From Burkholderiales bacterium UBA1834 (GTDB lineage: Bacteria > Pseudomonadota > Gammaproteobacteria > Burkholderiales > Burkholderiaceae_C): a stretch of 64,000 nt of DNA. Both the position numbers and the translations under genes were made by a program. Under the pieces are notes generated by a model, which saw only the letters and a list, made by a program, of their open reading frames with translations, was not told where the DNA came from and made no database searches. Of this stretch, positions 52,818-61,872 are shown piece by piece; position 1 is the stretch's first letter, and the number at the start of each line of letters is the position of its first letter. The stretch covers positions 20,875 through 84,874 of the forward strand of contig DDJC01000087.1 in assembly GCA_002339015.1 (NCBI GenBank), read 5' to 3'.

Positions 52818-53044
52818 GGCGATCAGGCCCGGCAGCATGACTTGGCACATGCCCACCGCCTGACGATCCAAATGTCTCAAAACGGTGCGCACTTGTCATC
52901 CAATTTACCGATTGCACCAAAAATGTATCTTTTGATCAGCCAGGGAATTCCGCTTGGCCTGTCGGGCATCGCTGACACCCGCAATTGGTGCGCAACCTGG
53001 CGCCGCTTCCTCCACATGGTGAAGGACGGCAGGCTGGCGCCCCA

Positions 53045-54022
53045 TCACGGGGCACTGCTGTCGGCAGGGCGCTCGTCCATGGGCAAGGTTGTCACACGCA
53101 CCGACAGCGTGTGTTCGCCGCCACCCCGGATCACGCCACGCAGGGGCGTCACGTCACCAAAATCACGGCCATAGGCCACACGGATGTGGTCCAGGCCCGG
53201 CAGGCAATCGTTGGTGGGATCCAGGCCCAGCCATTCGCCGGCACGCGGGGCATCCAGCCCCGGGCACCACACGCTCACCCAGGCATGCGAGGCGTCGGCG
53301 CCCAGCAGCCTTGGCTGGCCTGGCAATGGCTGAGTGAGCAGGTAGCCGCTCACGTAGCGCGCGGCCAAACCGCTGGCCCGCAGGCATCCCAGCATCAGGT
53401 GCGCGAAATCCTGGCAGACCCCTTCGCGACGGTGAAAGACTTCCAGCACCGGCGTGGAGATGTCGGTGGACGCGGGCGCATAGCGGAAATCACGGTGAAT
53501 GCGGTGCATGAGTTCGATCGCCCCCTGGGCCACGGGCCGCGAAGGATGCAGCGACTCCCGCGCGTAGGCCCGCAGTTCGTCGTGCAGGGGCACGTAGGGC
53601 GAGGCATAGACGAACTCGGTGGCCGGCTCGAACGGCGCGTGCGCCCGGTACACCAGCCGGTCACGCACCTGGGCGATGTGCAGGCTCTGCTCCGGCACCA
53701 GGCCCTGGTAGCGCCGCCAGATCTCCACCTCGCTGCGGGCCTTGACCAGCAGTTCGGTGTGAGGAATGTTGAGCGAGAAGTAGGCCCGGCTGTTGCCGAA
53801 GGCATCGCGGCGGGTGCTGTGCTGGGTCGGCTGGGGAGACACGCTCATCTCGAACACGCGCAGCGTCTGGGCGTCGTCAGACAAGGGGCGCAGGCAGGCG
53901 ATGTGGTGAGCCATCTCCACCGGGTAGGCGTACTCGTAGCGGGTCTCGTGCTCGACACTCAGGCGTGCGCTGGGTTCAGCGACGGCCCCCCTTCTGGAGA
54001 GGGCTTCGGTCAGGGCGTTCAT
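53045..54022 (-). CDS. Transglutaminase-like cysteine peptidase, stand-alone
   Basis: The 325-residue protein has an N-terminal beta-sandwich (VEHETRYEYAYPVEMAHHIACLRPL) and a transglutaminase core. Cys203 lies in GVCQDFAHLML, His246 in SHAWVSVW and Asp268 in LDPTND, so the triad is complete. There is no signal peptide, so it acts in the cytoplasm. In these clusters it could cut or transfer the amide bonds made by the ATP-grasp enzymes. The ATG at 54022 begins 13 bp after the fused ATP-grasp/alpha-E gene. Confidence 0.92.
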   Translation of the reverse strand: MNALTEALSRRGAVAEPSARLSVEHETRYEYAYPVEMAHHIACLRPLSDDAQTLRVFEMSVSPQPTQHSTRRDAFGNSRAYFSLNIPHTELLVKARSEVEIWRRYQGLVPEQSLHIAQVRDRLVYRAHAPFEPATEFVYASPYVPLHDELRAYARESLHPSRPVAQGAIELMHRIHRDFRYAPASTDISTPVLEVFHRREGVCQDFAHLMLGCLRASGLAARYVSGYLLTQPLPGQPRLLGADASHAWVSVWCPGLDAPRAGEWLGLDPTNDCLPGLDHIRVAYGRDFGDVTPLRGVIRGGGEHTLSVRVTTLPMDERPADSSAP

Positions 54023-54035
54023 GGGATGCTCGGGC

Positions 54036-56633
54036 TCATGCACTGATCGTCTGCGCAGAAGGTTCTGCATGCGCAAAGTAACGCAGGCCCAGCTCGTCCG
54101 ACAGGCGCCAGCTGGCTTCGATCAGCCGCTGGGTCAGCGCTTCCACCGCTGCTTCGCCTGCGCCGGGCATCGCCATGTCCTCCAGGTTCAGGCCGACGCC
54201 TTCGACAGGCAGCAGATCGAGCAAGCCTGTCAGCGGGCTGGCCTTGTCGGGCAGCTTGGCCAGCTCGGTTCGCAGGCGGCGCACCACGCAGGCCATGGCG
54301 CGGGGGTTGGTCTCGTCCATCACCAGCGTGCCCACCAGGGCAGGCCACTCCAGCCGGCGCTGAAACCGCGCACGGAAGGTGATGGTGCTGTTGAACAGGG
54401 TCAACAGCATGTCGAAACCCTGCGGGCTGTGCACAGCCCCCTGCTGCACGAAGGCCTGCAGCATGCCGGCATAGCCGTTCAGGCGTTCGACCAGGCGGCC
54501 CACGGTGAGCAGGCGCCAGCCGGCATCGCGGGTCATGCGGTCGGTCTGTGCGCCAGTGACGGCCGCCAGTTGCATGCCCAGGTGCTCCAGCGCCTCGCGC
54601 GCCTCGATCAAGTCGCGGACCGGGTCTTCACCACGGCGCAGGCGCTGGGTGAAATCCGGCGCCAGGGTGCGCAGCAGACGGTCGTGCTCGGTGGAGAGGC
54701 GGTCACGCAGGGCATGGGCCGTGCGCTCCAGCGAGCCCAGGTTGAAGGCCAGGCTGTAGGCGCCCTGCTGCGCCAGGGGATCGGCCAGGGACTCCACCGC
54801 CGCGCGCTCGAACACGCGGGGCGATTGCAGGAGGCTAGGCGTGCCCGGCGGCACCAGGCCCGCCGCCGCGGCCAGAACCGACATGGCTTCCATCACACCG
54901 GCATCGGCCGTGTCGTCATCGCCCAACAGGTTGACCACGGCCTGCACCAGACGCAACTGCTGCTCGGCACGCTCGGTGTAGCGGCCCATCCAGAACAGGT
55001 TTTCGCCGGTGCGGCTGGCCACGGGGCGCTGACGCTGGACCACGTCCTCGGCCTTGAGCGGGTGCGGCAGCATCGAGAAGGTGTCCACCGGCTCTTCGGT
55101 GAGCACCCAGGTGTCCAGGCTGCTGCCGCCCAGCTGCATCGACACATAGCCGGCTTCGCGCGATGCGATCCGGGTCATGCCGCCGGGCAGCACCTGCCAG
55201 CCACCCAGGGCATCGGCCAAGGCGTAGACCCGCAGCGAGGTGCCACGCAGCACGCACTGACCCTGCGACCACACCGGCGTCTGCGAGTAGGACACGAAGC
55301 TCTGCGCGGTGTAGGCCGACGGATCACGCTCGATGCGGTCACGAAGGCCCCGCAGGCCGGTGGGCGACAGGGCCGGGCCCAGGACGGCGTCCAGCCCCTG
55401 GCGGGGTCCGGTGCCCTGCGTGGGCATGGCCATGTTTGGGTAGGTCGGGCGCACCACCTTGCTGGACAACTCGGGGGCCACCGCTTCCAGTGCAGCGGCC
55501 TCGCCACACCACCAGGTGGGCAGCGACGGCAGCGCGAGATCCTCGCCCAGCAGAGCCTTCGACAAGGCCGGCAGGAAGCCATGGATGGCGGGCGACTCGA
55601 GGAAGCCCGTGCCCAGCGCATTGGCCACCACCACATTGCCCGCCCGCACAGCCTGCAGCAGGCCCGGCACGCCCAGCGTGGAATCCGGGCGCAACTCCAG
55701 CGGGTCGCAGAAATCGTCGTCCACGCGGCGCAGCAGGCCATGCAGCGGCTCCAGGCCCTGCACCGTCTTGAGGTAGACGCGCTCGTCGCGCACGATCAGG
55801 TCGCCACCTTCGACCAGGGGCAGACCCAGGTAGCGCGCCAGGTAGGCGTGCTCGAAGTAGGTTTCGTTGTAGGGACCGGGGGTCCACAGGGCCAGACGCG
55901 GGGCCTCGCCGTTCGCACACGGCTCAGCCAGCGTCTGCAGCGTGTCCACCAGGCGACGGTAGCCACTGGCCAAGTGCTGCACGCTCATCGCGCGGTAGGC
56001 CTCGGGGAACAGCCGCGACACGATCAGCCGGTTCTGCATCACGTAGCCCAGGCCGGAGGGCGCCTGGGTGCGCTGCGACACCACCCACCAGTGGCCGTCA
56101 TCGCCACGCATCAGGTCGAAGGCCATCACGTGCAGGTAGACATCGCCCGGGGGTCTCACGCCATGCAGCCCACGCAGATAACCCGGATGGCCCAGCACCA
56201 GGGCGGATGGCAACAGCGCGTCCTTCAGCAGGCGCTGCTCGCCGTAGACATCGAGCAGCACCTGGTTGAGCAGGTGCGCGCGCTGCGACACCCCACGCTC
56301 GATGCTGGCCCAATCCTGCGGCCCCAGGAGCATGGGCAGCACCTCCAGTGACCAGGGCCGGCTGTTGCCGCCCGGTGCGCTGTAGACGTTGTAGGTGATG
56401 CCGTCTTCCAGGATCTGCTGGGCCAGCACGCCCTGGCGGCGGCTGAGGTCGTCCACCGAGTCACCCAGATGCTCCGCGAAAGCCTGCCAGGTCGGGCGCA
56501 GCTTGCCGTCGTCACTGCGCAGCTCGTCGTAGTGCCCTGCCTCCACGCTCCGCGCACGGGCCAGCAGTTCGGCGGCCGCCTGAGAGGTGTCGGGCAGGGC
56601 ATCGGCGTCGAACAGGGGCAGGGAAATGGTCAT
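54036..56633 (-). CDS. Fused circularly permuted ATP-grasp and alpha-E protein
   Basis: The 865 residues combine a circularly permuted ATP-grasp (to about residue 490: YNVYSAPGGNSRPWSLEVLPMLL, LLRRVDDDFCDPLELRPDSTLGVPGL, VANALGTGFLESPAIHGFLP, GTSLRVYALADALGGWQVLPGGMTRIAS) with an alpha-E domain (from about 530: GENLFWMGRYTERAEQQLRLVQAV). It is a one-gene version of the split pair at 50229-52752. The predicted role is ATP-dependent amide ligation on an unknown peptide or amino acid. It lies between the large DUF2126 protein (76 bp) and the stand-alone transglutaminase. Confidence 0.92.
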   Translation of the reverse strand: MTISLPLFDADALPDTSQAAAELLARARSVEAGHYDELRSDDGKLRPTWQAFAEHLGDSVDDLSRRQGVLAQQILEDGITYNVYSAPGGNSRPWSLEVLPMLLGPQDWASIERGVSQRAHLLNQVLLDVYGEQRLLKDALLPSALVLGHPGYLRGLHGVRPPGDVYLHVMAFDLMRGDDGHWWVVSQRTQAPSGLGYVMQNRLIVSRLFPEAYRAMSVQHLASGYRRLVDTLQTLAEPCANGEAPRLALWTPGPYNETYFEHAYLARYLGLPLVEGGDLIVRDERVYLKTVQGLEPLHGLLRRVDDDFCDPLELRPDSTLGVPGLLQAVRAGNVVVANALGTGFLESPAIHGFLPALSKALLGEDLALPSLPTWWCGEAAALEAVAPELSSKVVRPTYPNMAMPTQGTGPRQGLDAVLGPALSPTGLRGLRDRIERDPSAYTAQSFVSYSQTPVWSQGQCVLRGTSLRVYALADALGGWQVLPGGMTRIASREAGYVSMQLGGSSLDTWVLTEEPVDTFSMLPHPLKAEDVVQRQRPVASRTGENLFWMGRYTERAEQQLRLVQAVVNLLGDDDTADAGVMEAMSVLAAAAGLVPPGTPSLLQSPRVFERAAVESLADPLAQQGAYSLAFNLGSLERTAHALRDRLSTEHDRLLRTLAPDFTQRLRRGEDPVRDLIEAREALEHLGMQLAAVTGAQTDRMTRDAGWRLLTVGRLVERLNGYAGMLQAFVQQGAVHSPQGFDMLLTLFNSTITFRARFQRRLEWPALVGTLVMDETNPRAMACVVRRLRTELAKLPDKASPLTGLLDLLPVEGVGLNLEDMAMPGAGEAAVEALTQRLIEASWRLSDELGLRYFAHAEPSAQTISA

Positions 56634-56709
56634 GGTGACCCTGATTGTCCGGGATGCGACATGGGTCGGAGGGGGATGTTTTCTCGGGTTTCCTGCACTT
56701 CTTGCCGGA

Positions 56710-59700
56710 TCAGGCCTGCTTGGCCTTGCGCAGATCCAGCGTCAGCGGGTGCTCGATGCCAGGCTCGGGCACCTGGATGCTCATCTGCCCCGGCGTGTGG
56801 CCCAGGCGGAAGAAGCGGGCCAGGCGGCGGCTTTCGGCCTCGTAGCTGTTGACGGGGAAGGTGTCGTAGTTGCGGCCACCCGGGTGCGCCACGTGGTACT
56901 GGCAGCCGCCCAGCGAGCGCTTGAGCCAGGTGTCGACGAGATCAAAGGTGAGCGGCGCATCGACACCGATGGTGGGGTGCAGGCAGGAGGGAGGCTGCCA
57001 GGCGCGATAACGCACGCCAGCCACGAACTCGCCAACCCGGCCCGTGGGGTGAAGCGGCAGCACCTGACCGTTCACGGTCACCACGTGGCGGTTGCCATTG
57101 AGGCCGGTGGCGCGCAACTCCAGCCGCTCCAGCGACGAATCGACGAAGCGCACCGTGCCGCCAGGGGCGCCCTCCTCGCCCATCACGTGCCAGGGTTCGA
57201 GCGCGCTGCGCAGGGTCATGCGCACGCCGGCCACGGACACCTCGCCCACATAGGGAAAGCGGAACTCGAAGTGCGGCGCGAACCATTCGGGGTCGAACAT
57301 GAAGCCGGCCTGTGCCAGCTCGGTCAGCACATCAGCGAAATCCTGCTGTACGAAACTGGGCAGCATGAAGCGGTCATGAAGGCCGGTGTGCCAGCGCGTG
57401 AGGCGCCTGGCGCCATGGCCCTGGTAAGGCTCGCGCCAGAACCAGGCCACCAGCGCGCGCAGCAGCAACTGCTGCACCAGGCTCATCTTCGGGTGCGGCG
57501 GCATCTCGAAGGCGCGCAGCTCCAGCAGGCCCAGGCGGCCGGTAGGGCCGTCGGGCGAGTAGAGCTTGTCGATGCAGAACTCGCTGCGGTGCGTGTTGCC
57601 GGTGGCGTCGATCAGCAGGTTGCGCAAGGTGCGGTCGATCATCCATGGCGGGCACTCGCCCCACAGGCCCATCTGGCGCTCGATCTCCTTGAAAGCGATC
57701 TCGATCTCGTAGACCTGGTCGTTGCGCGCCTCGTCGATGCGCGGCGCCTGGCTGGTGGGGCCGATGAACAGGCCCGAGAACAGGTAGGACAGTGATGGGT
57801 GGTTGTGCCAGAAGGTCAGCAGGCTGGACAGCAGCGTGGGCTTGCGCAGGAAGGGGCTGTCGGCCGGCGTGGCGCCGCCCAGCACGAAGTGGTTGCCGCC
57901 GCCGGTGCCGGTGTGGCGGCCGTCGAGCATGAACTTCTCGGTGGACAGGCGCGTCTCATGCGCGGCCTGGTAGAGGAACTCGGTGTGGTCGACCAGTTCG
58001 CTCCAGTCGTTGGCCGGGTGGATGTTGACTTCGATGACGCCCGGATCGGGCGTGACCTGCAGCAGCTTGAGGCGCGGGTCGCGCGGCGGCGGGTAGCCTT
58101 CCAGCACGATCTGCACGGCCAGTTCGGCCGCCGTGGCCTCGACAGCGGCCAACAGATCGAGGTAGTCGTCGAGCTTGTTCAGGGGCGGCATGAACACATA
58201 GAGCACGCCGCCACCTTTGCCGTTGGCCTCGACCTTGGGGCCGCTGGCACGGTCCGGGTTGCGCGCTTCGACCACCAGGGCCGAACGCGTGATCCAGTGG
58301 GCCGACTGGAATCGATCGGGATGGGTGGACGGGTCCACCATGTCGGGTGCGGCCGGGCCATCAGGCCCGGCGCTGGCGGACAGCCCACCCTCTGAGGTGC
58401 CAGCAAAACCGCCGGGCGCGTCACCCCGGCCTTCATGGCCCTGGTTTTGCACGGCCACGGTGCCGCCCTCGGCGAAGCCACCGCCGGTGGCGTGCGACGC
58501 ATAAGACCGTCCCGCGTACTGCGCGCGCAGCGCCGCGGCCGTGGGCAGGGCGGGCTTGACCGCGAAAGGATCATGCTCGTGCATGTAGGGGTAGTCGCCC
58601 TTGGTCACCCAGGGCAGCGAATCGAGCGGCAGGCGGTAGCCCATGGGCGAATCGCCCGGGAACAGGTACATGCGCTCGTCGCGGAAGAACCACGGGCCGG
58701 TCACCCAGGTCGGGCCCGCCAGGCCCACGGGCCAGTCGCGCTTGAGCGGCAGGGCGTAGCCGGTGACGTGGTCCAGCCCCTGGCCGAAGACGCGGCGCAG
58801 GCGCACGCGCTCCAGCTCGTCGTCCAGGCGCGAATCGAGCGGGTCGACGTTGACCGGCAGGCGACGCTCGCGCCACAGGTAGTACCAGACGTCTTCATAA
58901 CCTGGCTGCACGTACTGCGGTCCCACACCCAGCTTGGTCGACAGCAGCTCGATGAAACGCTTCGCGTCCTCGCTGTCGTAATGCAGCGAGTTGCGTTCGT
59001 CGGCGAACAGGGTCGTGTCCTGCCAGCAGGGCTGACCATCGCGACGCCAATAGATGGACAGGGCCCAGCGCGGCAACTGCTCGCCCGGATACCACTTGCC
59101 CTGGCCGAAATGCAGGAAGCCCCCCTCGCCATAGCGCGCGCGCAGCTTGTGCACCAAGGCCGTGGCAAGACCACGCTTGGTGGGGCCCAGGGCATCGGTG
59201 TTCCATTCGGCGCCGTCGCGGTCGTCCACCGACACGAAGGTGGGCTCACCGCCCATGGTCAGGCGCACATCGCCCTGCTTCAGCTGCGCATCGACCTCAT
59301 GGCCCAGAGCATCGATGGCTTCCCACTGTCCGTCCGTATAGGGCTTGGTGACGCGGGGCGATTCGTAGATGCGGTTGATCGCCATGTGGTGGGCGAACTC
59401 GACCTCGCACTCATCGACCGCCCCGGACACAGGCGCCGCACTGGTGGGCTCGGGCGTACAAGCCACGGGGATGTGGCCCTCGCCAGCCAGGAGGCCGGAG
59501 GTGGGGTCCAGCCCGATCCAGCCGGCGCCGGGCAGATAGACCTCGCACCAGGCGTGCAGGTCGGTGAAATCGACTTCGGTGCCCGAAGGGCCGTCCAGCG
59601 CGGCCACGTCGGCCTTGAGCTGGATCAGGTACCCGGACACGAAGCGCGCGGCCAGTCCCAGGTGGCGCAGGGTCTGTACCAGCAGCCAGCCGGTGTCGCG

Positions 59701-60240
59701 GCACGAGCCCAGCTTGAGCTTGAGCGTCTGCTCAGGCGTCTGAACGCCAGGCTCCATCCGGATCGTGTAGGCGATGTCTTGCTGCAGGCGCTGGTTCAAC
59801 CCTACCAGGAAATCGATGGTGCGCACCTCCTTGCGGTCGATGCTGTCGACGAAGGCCTTGAACATTGGCGTGAGCTCGCCCAGGGCCAGGTAGGGGGCCA
59901 GGTCACGCTTGGTGGACTCGTCGTAGGCGAAGGGGTAGGTCTCGGCCTCCGGTTCCAGGAAGAAGTCGAAGGGGTTGTAGACGGCCATCTCGGCCACCAG
60001 GTCCACCGTGATCTTGAACTCGCGCGTCTGTTCCGGGAAGACGAGGCGGGCCAGGTGGTTGGAGAACGGATCCTGCTGCCAGTTGATGAAGTGGTTGGCC
60101 GGCTCGACCTTGAGCGAGTACGACAGGATGCGGGTACGGCAGTGGGGCGCGGGCCTCAGCCGGACGACCTGGGGTGACAGGTTCACCAGCCGGTCATAGC
60201 TGTAATGGGTGACGTGGTTCAGGGCGACATGGATGGACAC
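56710..60240 (-). CDS. Transglutaminase-DUF2126 protein
   Basis: The 1176-residue protein begins with a transglutaminase module: Cys180 in GSCRDTGWLL, His229 in LHAWCEVYLP and Asp245 in LDPTSGLLAG form a complete triad. Then comes the long DUF2126 region (VRLTMGGEPTFVSVDDRDGAEWN, YWRRDGQPCW, HLNHP-type segments, FPVNSYEAESRRLARFF). A Gly/Ala-rich linker interrupts DUF2126 near residues 580-630. I chose the GTG at 60240 (VSIHVALNHVTHYSYDR) because a GGAG ribosome binding site precedes it and it matches the family start. It is the first gene of the cluster, 58 bp after a sigma-54-like element. Confidence 0.92.
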   Translation of the reverse strand: MSIHVALNHVTHYSYDRLVNLSPQVVRLRPAPHCRTRILSYSLKVEPANHFINWQQDPFSNHLARLVFPEQTREFKITVDLVAEMAVYNPFDFFLEPEAETYPFAYDESTKRDLAPYLALGELTPMFKAFVDSIDRKEVRTIDFLVGLNQRLQQDIAYTIRMEPGVQTPEQTLKLKLGSCRDTGWLLVQTLRHLGLAARFVSGYLIQLKADVAALDGPSGTEVDFTDLHAWCEVYLPGAGWIGLDPTSGLLAGEGHIPVACTPEPTSAAPVSGAVDECEVEFAHHMAINRIYESPRVTKPYTDGQWEAIDALGHEVDAQLKQGDVRLTMGGEPTFVSVDDRDGAEWNTDALGPTKRGLATALVHKLRARYGEGGFLHFGQGKWYPGEQLPRWALSIYWRRDGQPCWQDTTLFADERNSLHYDSEDAKRFIELLSTKLGVGPQYVQPGYEDVWYYLWRERRLPVNVDPLDSRLDDELERVRLRRVFGQGLDHVTGYALPLKRDWPVGLAGPTWVTGPWFFRDERMYLFPGDSPMGYRLPLDSLPWVTKGDYPYMHEHDPFAVKPALPTAAALRAQYAGRSYASHATGGGFAEGGTVAVQNQGHEGRGDAPGGFAGTSEGGLSASAGPDGPAAPDMVDPSTHPDRFQSAHWITRSALVVEARNPDRASGPKVEANGKGGGVLYVFMPPLNKLDDYLDLLAAVEATAAELAVQIVLEGYPPPRDPRLKLLQVTPDPGVIEVNIHPANDWSELVDHTEFLYQAAHETRLSTEKFMLDGRHTGTGGGNHFVLGGATPADSPFLRKPTLLSSLLTFWHNHPSLSYLFSGLFIGPTSQAPRIDEARNDQVYEIEIAFKEIERQMGLWGECPPWMIDRTLRNLLIDATGNTHRSEFCIDKLYSPDGPTGRLGLLELRAFEMPPHPKMSLVQQLLLRALVAWFWREPYQGHGARRLTRWHTGLHDRFMLPSFVQQDFADVLTELAQAGFMFDPEWFAPHFEFRFPYVGEVSVAGVRMTLRSALEPWHVMGEEGAPGGTVRFVDSSLERLELRATGLNGNRHVVTVNGQVLPLHPTGRVGEFVAGVRYRAWQPPSCLHPTIGVDAPLTFDLVDTWLKRSLGGCQYHVAHPGGRNYDTFPVNSYEAESRRLARFFRLGHTPGQMSIQVPEPGIEHPLTLDLRKAKQA

Positions 60241-60297
60241 ACGGGACTCCGGGTTCAGTCTGGGCCGACGGGGATTTTTGTCGTTGGTGAAAACCCC

Positions 60298-60313
60298 AGC
60301 AAGTTGTGGGCCA
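60298..60313 (-). promoter_or_regulatory. Sigma-54-like -24/-12 element before the DUF2126 gene
   Basis: Leftward TGGCCCACAACTTGCT keeps the consensus -24 TGGC, the GG-N10-GC spacing and an exact -12 TTGCT. It differs from consensus mainly at the fifth position. The likely start is near 60287, ~47 nt before the GTG. The 283-bp gap (60241-60523) holds no other clear feature. Confidence 0.6.
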
Positions 60314-60523
60314 AGATGGTGCATTGGGATGGGGTCCCGTTGAGGGTAGCCCGAGCCCGTGACACTGACCAGCACGCGCCGTCGGTGCCCTGGTGTATTG
60401 CGTATGCCACTTGACAGCCAGGGAGCACCTCGGTGGCGATGCGCCGGGGGCCGGGCGCGCCGTGGGCATGAGGCATCATCACGCTGCCTTTGGCACACCT
60501 ACAGAATACGGAGGCCCCTGCCC

Positions 60524-61345
60524 ATGCCTGGACCCACGACACCCCGCCGCCAGGCACGAGGCCTGCACCTGTCGCGCCAGCAACTGCGGGATGAACTGGC
60601 CCAGCGCTACTGGCTCCGGCTGCACGTGGCCATGATCGCCCTGCTCACCCTGGGGGCGCTGTGGCTGTGCTCGGCCCTGCTGATGCACGCCGGGGTGGAA
60701 TCGCTGGCCATGCGCTACGGCCTGGCCTGTCCGGTGGCCTATGGGGTGTACCTGCTCCTGCTGCGCTGGTGGGGTGGCGCCCTGGCCCGGGGCGACTCGC
60801 CCTTGGACGGAGGGGACGCGCCCAGCATGGACCTGCCCATCGGCCTGGATGCGCCTTCCGCCTGCCGAGGCGCCCACGATGCGCCATTCACCAGCGGCGG
60901 TGGCGGCCAATTCTCGGGTGGCGGCGCCCAGGGCAGCTGGGATGCGCCCGCCGGCAGTGCCAGCACCCTGGCCGACGGCCCCGGTTCGGTGCTGGATGGG
61001 CTGGCCAACCTGGGTGATCTGGATGAGGGCGCCGTGGTCGTGGTGCCGCTGGCCGTGCTTGTGGGCATCGTGGCGCTGCTCGGCGCCCTGCTCGGCGCGG
61101 GTGTGCTGATGCTCTTTGGGGCGGAAGTATTGCTGGCCGTGGCGGTGGAAGTGGGCCTGGCCTCGCTGGCCGGCTCGCTGGCCTACAAGGGCTACAGCGA
61201 GGGCTGGTTGAGCAGCGCCCTGCGCCACACCTGGCGGGGTGGCCTGGCCGTGCTGGTGCTCTCCGTGGCGCTGGGTGCCGCGCTGGACCACTGGATACCC
61301 GAAGCACGCTCCCTGCCGCACGCAGCGCGTCTGCTCAAGGGATGA
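60524..61345 (+). CDS. Membrane protein of unknown function with Gly/Ser-rich loop
   Basis: The 273-residue protein has two N-terminal spans (LHVAMIALLTLGALWLCSALL; LACPVAYGVYLLLLRWW) and a 90-residue Gly/Asp/Ser-rich loop that includes SGGGGQFSGGGAQGSWD. The C-terminal part is hydrophobic (VVVPLAVLVGIVALLGALLGAGVLMLFG; LAVLVLSVALGAALDHWI). The glycine motif resembles the tails of TPM-domain proteins, but no TPM domain is seen. It is divergent from the DUF2126 gene. Function unknown. Confidence 0.75.
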   Translation: MPGPTTPRRQARGLHLSRQQLRDELAQRYWLRLHVAMIALLTLGALWLCSALLMHAGVESLAMRYGLACPVAYGVYLLLLRWWGGALARGDSPLDGGDAPSMDLPIGLDAPSACRGAHDAPFTSGGGGQFSGGGAQGSWDAPAGSASTLADGPGSVLDGLANLGDLDEGAVVVVPLAVLVGIVALLGALLGAGVLMLFGAEVLLAVAVEVGLASLAGSLAYKGYSEGWLSSALRHTWRGGLAVLVLSVALGAALDHWIPEARSLPHAARLLKG

Positions 61346-61455
61346 ACCCAGGCCCGAAATCCGTCGGCGTCGACGATGGAAAGCGGGCTCACGGACAAGG
61401 CACAGTTGTTGCGATGCCACTGGCATTGCCCACCCCCACGCTCAGAGAGGCCACC

Positions 61456-61866
61456 ATGTCCCCCGACACCATCCCGCTGGTCCAGCGATCCTGGACACAG
61501 GTGGCTGCGATCGCCCCGCAGGCCGCCGCCCTTTTCTATCAGAACCTGTTCGGGGCCGATCCATCGCTCAAGCCGCTGTTCAAGGGCGACATGGCCGAGC
61601 AAGGCGCGAAGCTGATGCAGATGATCGGGGCCGCCGTCGGCAAGCTGGGCGACCCGGACACGCTGGTGCCCATTCTTCAGGGCCTGGGCAGACGCCACGC
61701 CGCCTACGGCGTGCAGGACACCCACTACGACACCGTGGGCGCCGCGCTGCTGCAGACCCTGGGCCAGGGCCTGGGCGCCGGCTTCACCCCGGAGGTGAAA
61801 GCTGCCTGGTCCGAGGTGTACGGCGTGATGGCGCAGGTGATGAAGGACGCGGCCAAGGCGACGTGA
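61456..61866 (+). CDS. Single-domain bacterial globin (Vitreoscilla hemoglobin type)
   Basis: The 136 residues form a globin of the VHb/flavohemoglobin group. The proximal heme ligand is His81 in GRRHAAYGV. Tyr28 (B10, in LFYQNLFGADPSLKPLF) and Gln49 (E7) are the usual distal-pocket pair that stabilises bound oxygen or supports NO dioxygenation. No reductase domain follows. A GAGAGG ribosome binding site precedes the ATG at 61456. It converges on comEC with a 6-bp gap. Confidence 0.9.
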   Translation: MSPDTIPLVQRSWTQVAAIAPQAAALFYQNLFGADPSLKPLFKGDMAEQGAKLMQMIGAAVGKLGDPDTLVPILQGLGRRHAAYGVQDTHYDTVGAALLQTLGQGLGAGFTPEVKAAWSEVYGVMAQVMKDAAKAT

Positions 61867-61872
61867 GAGGCA

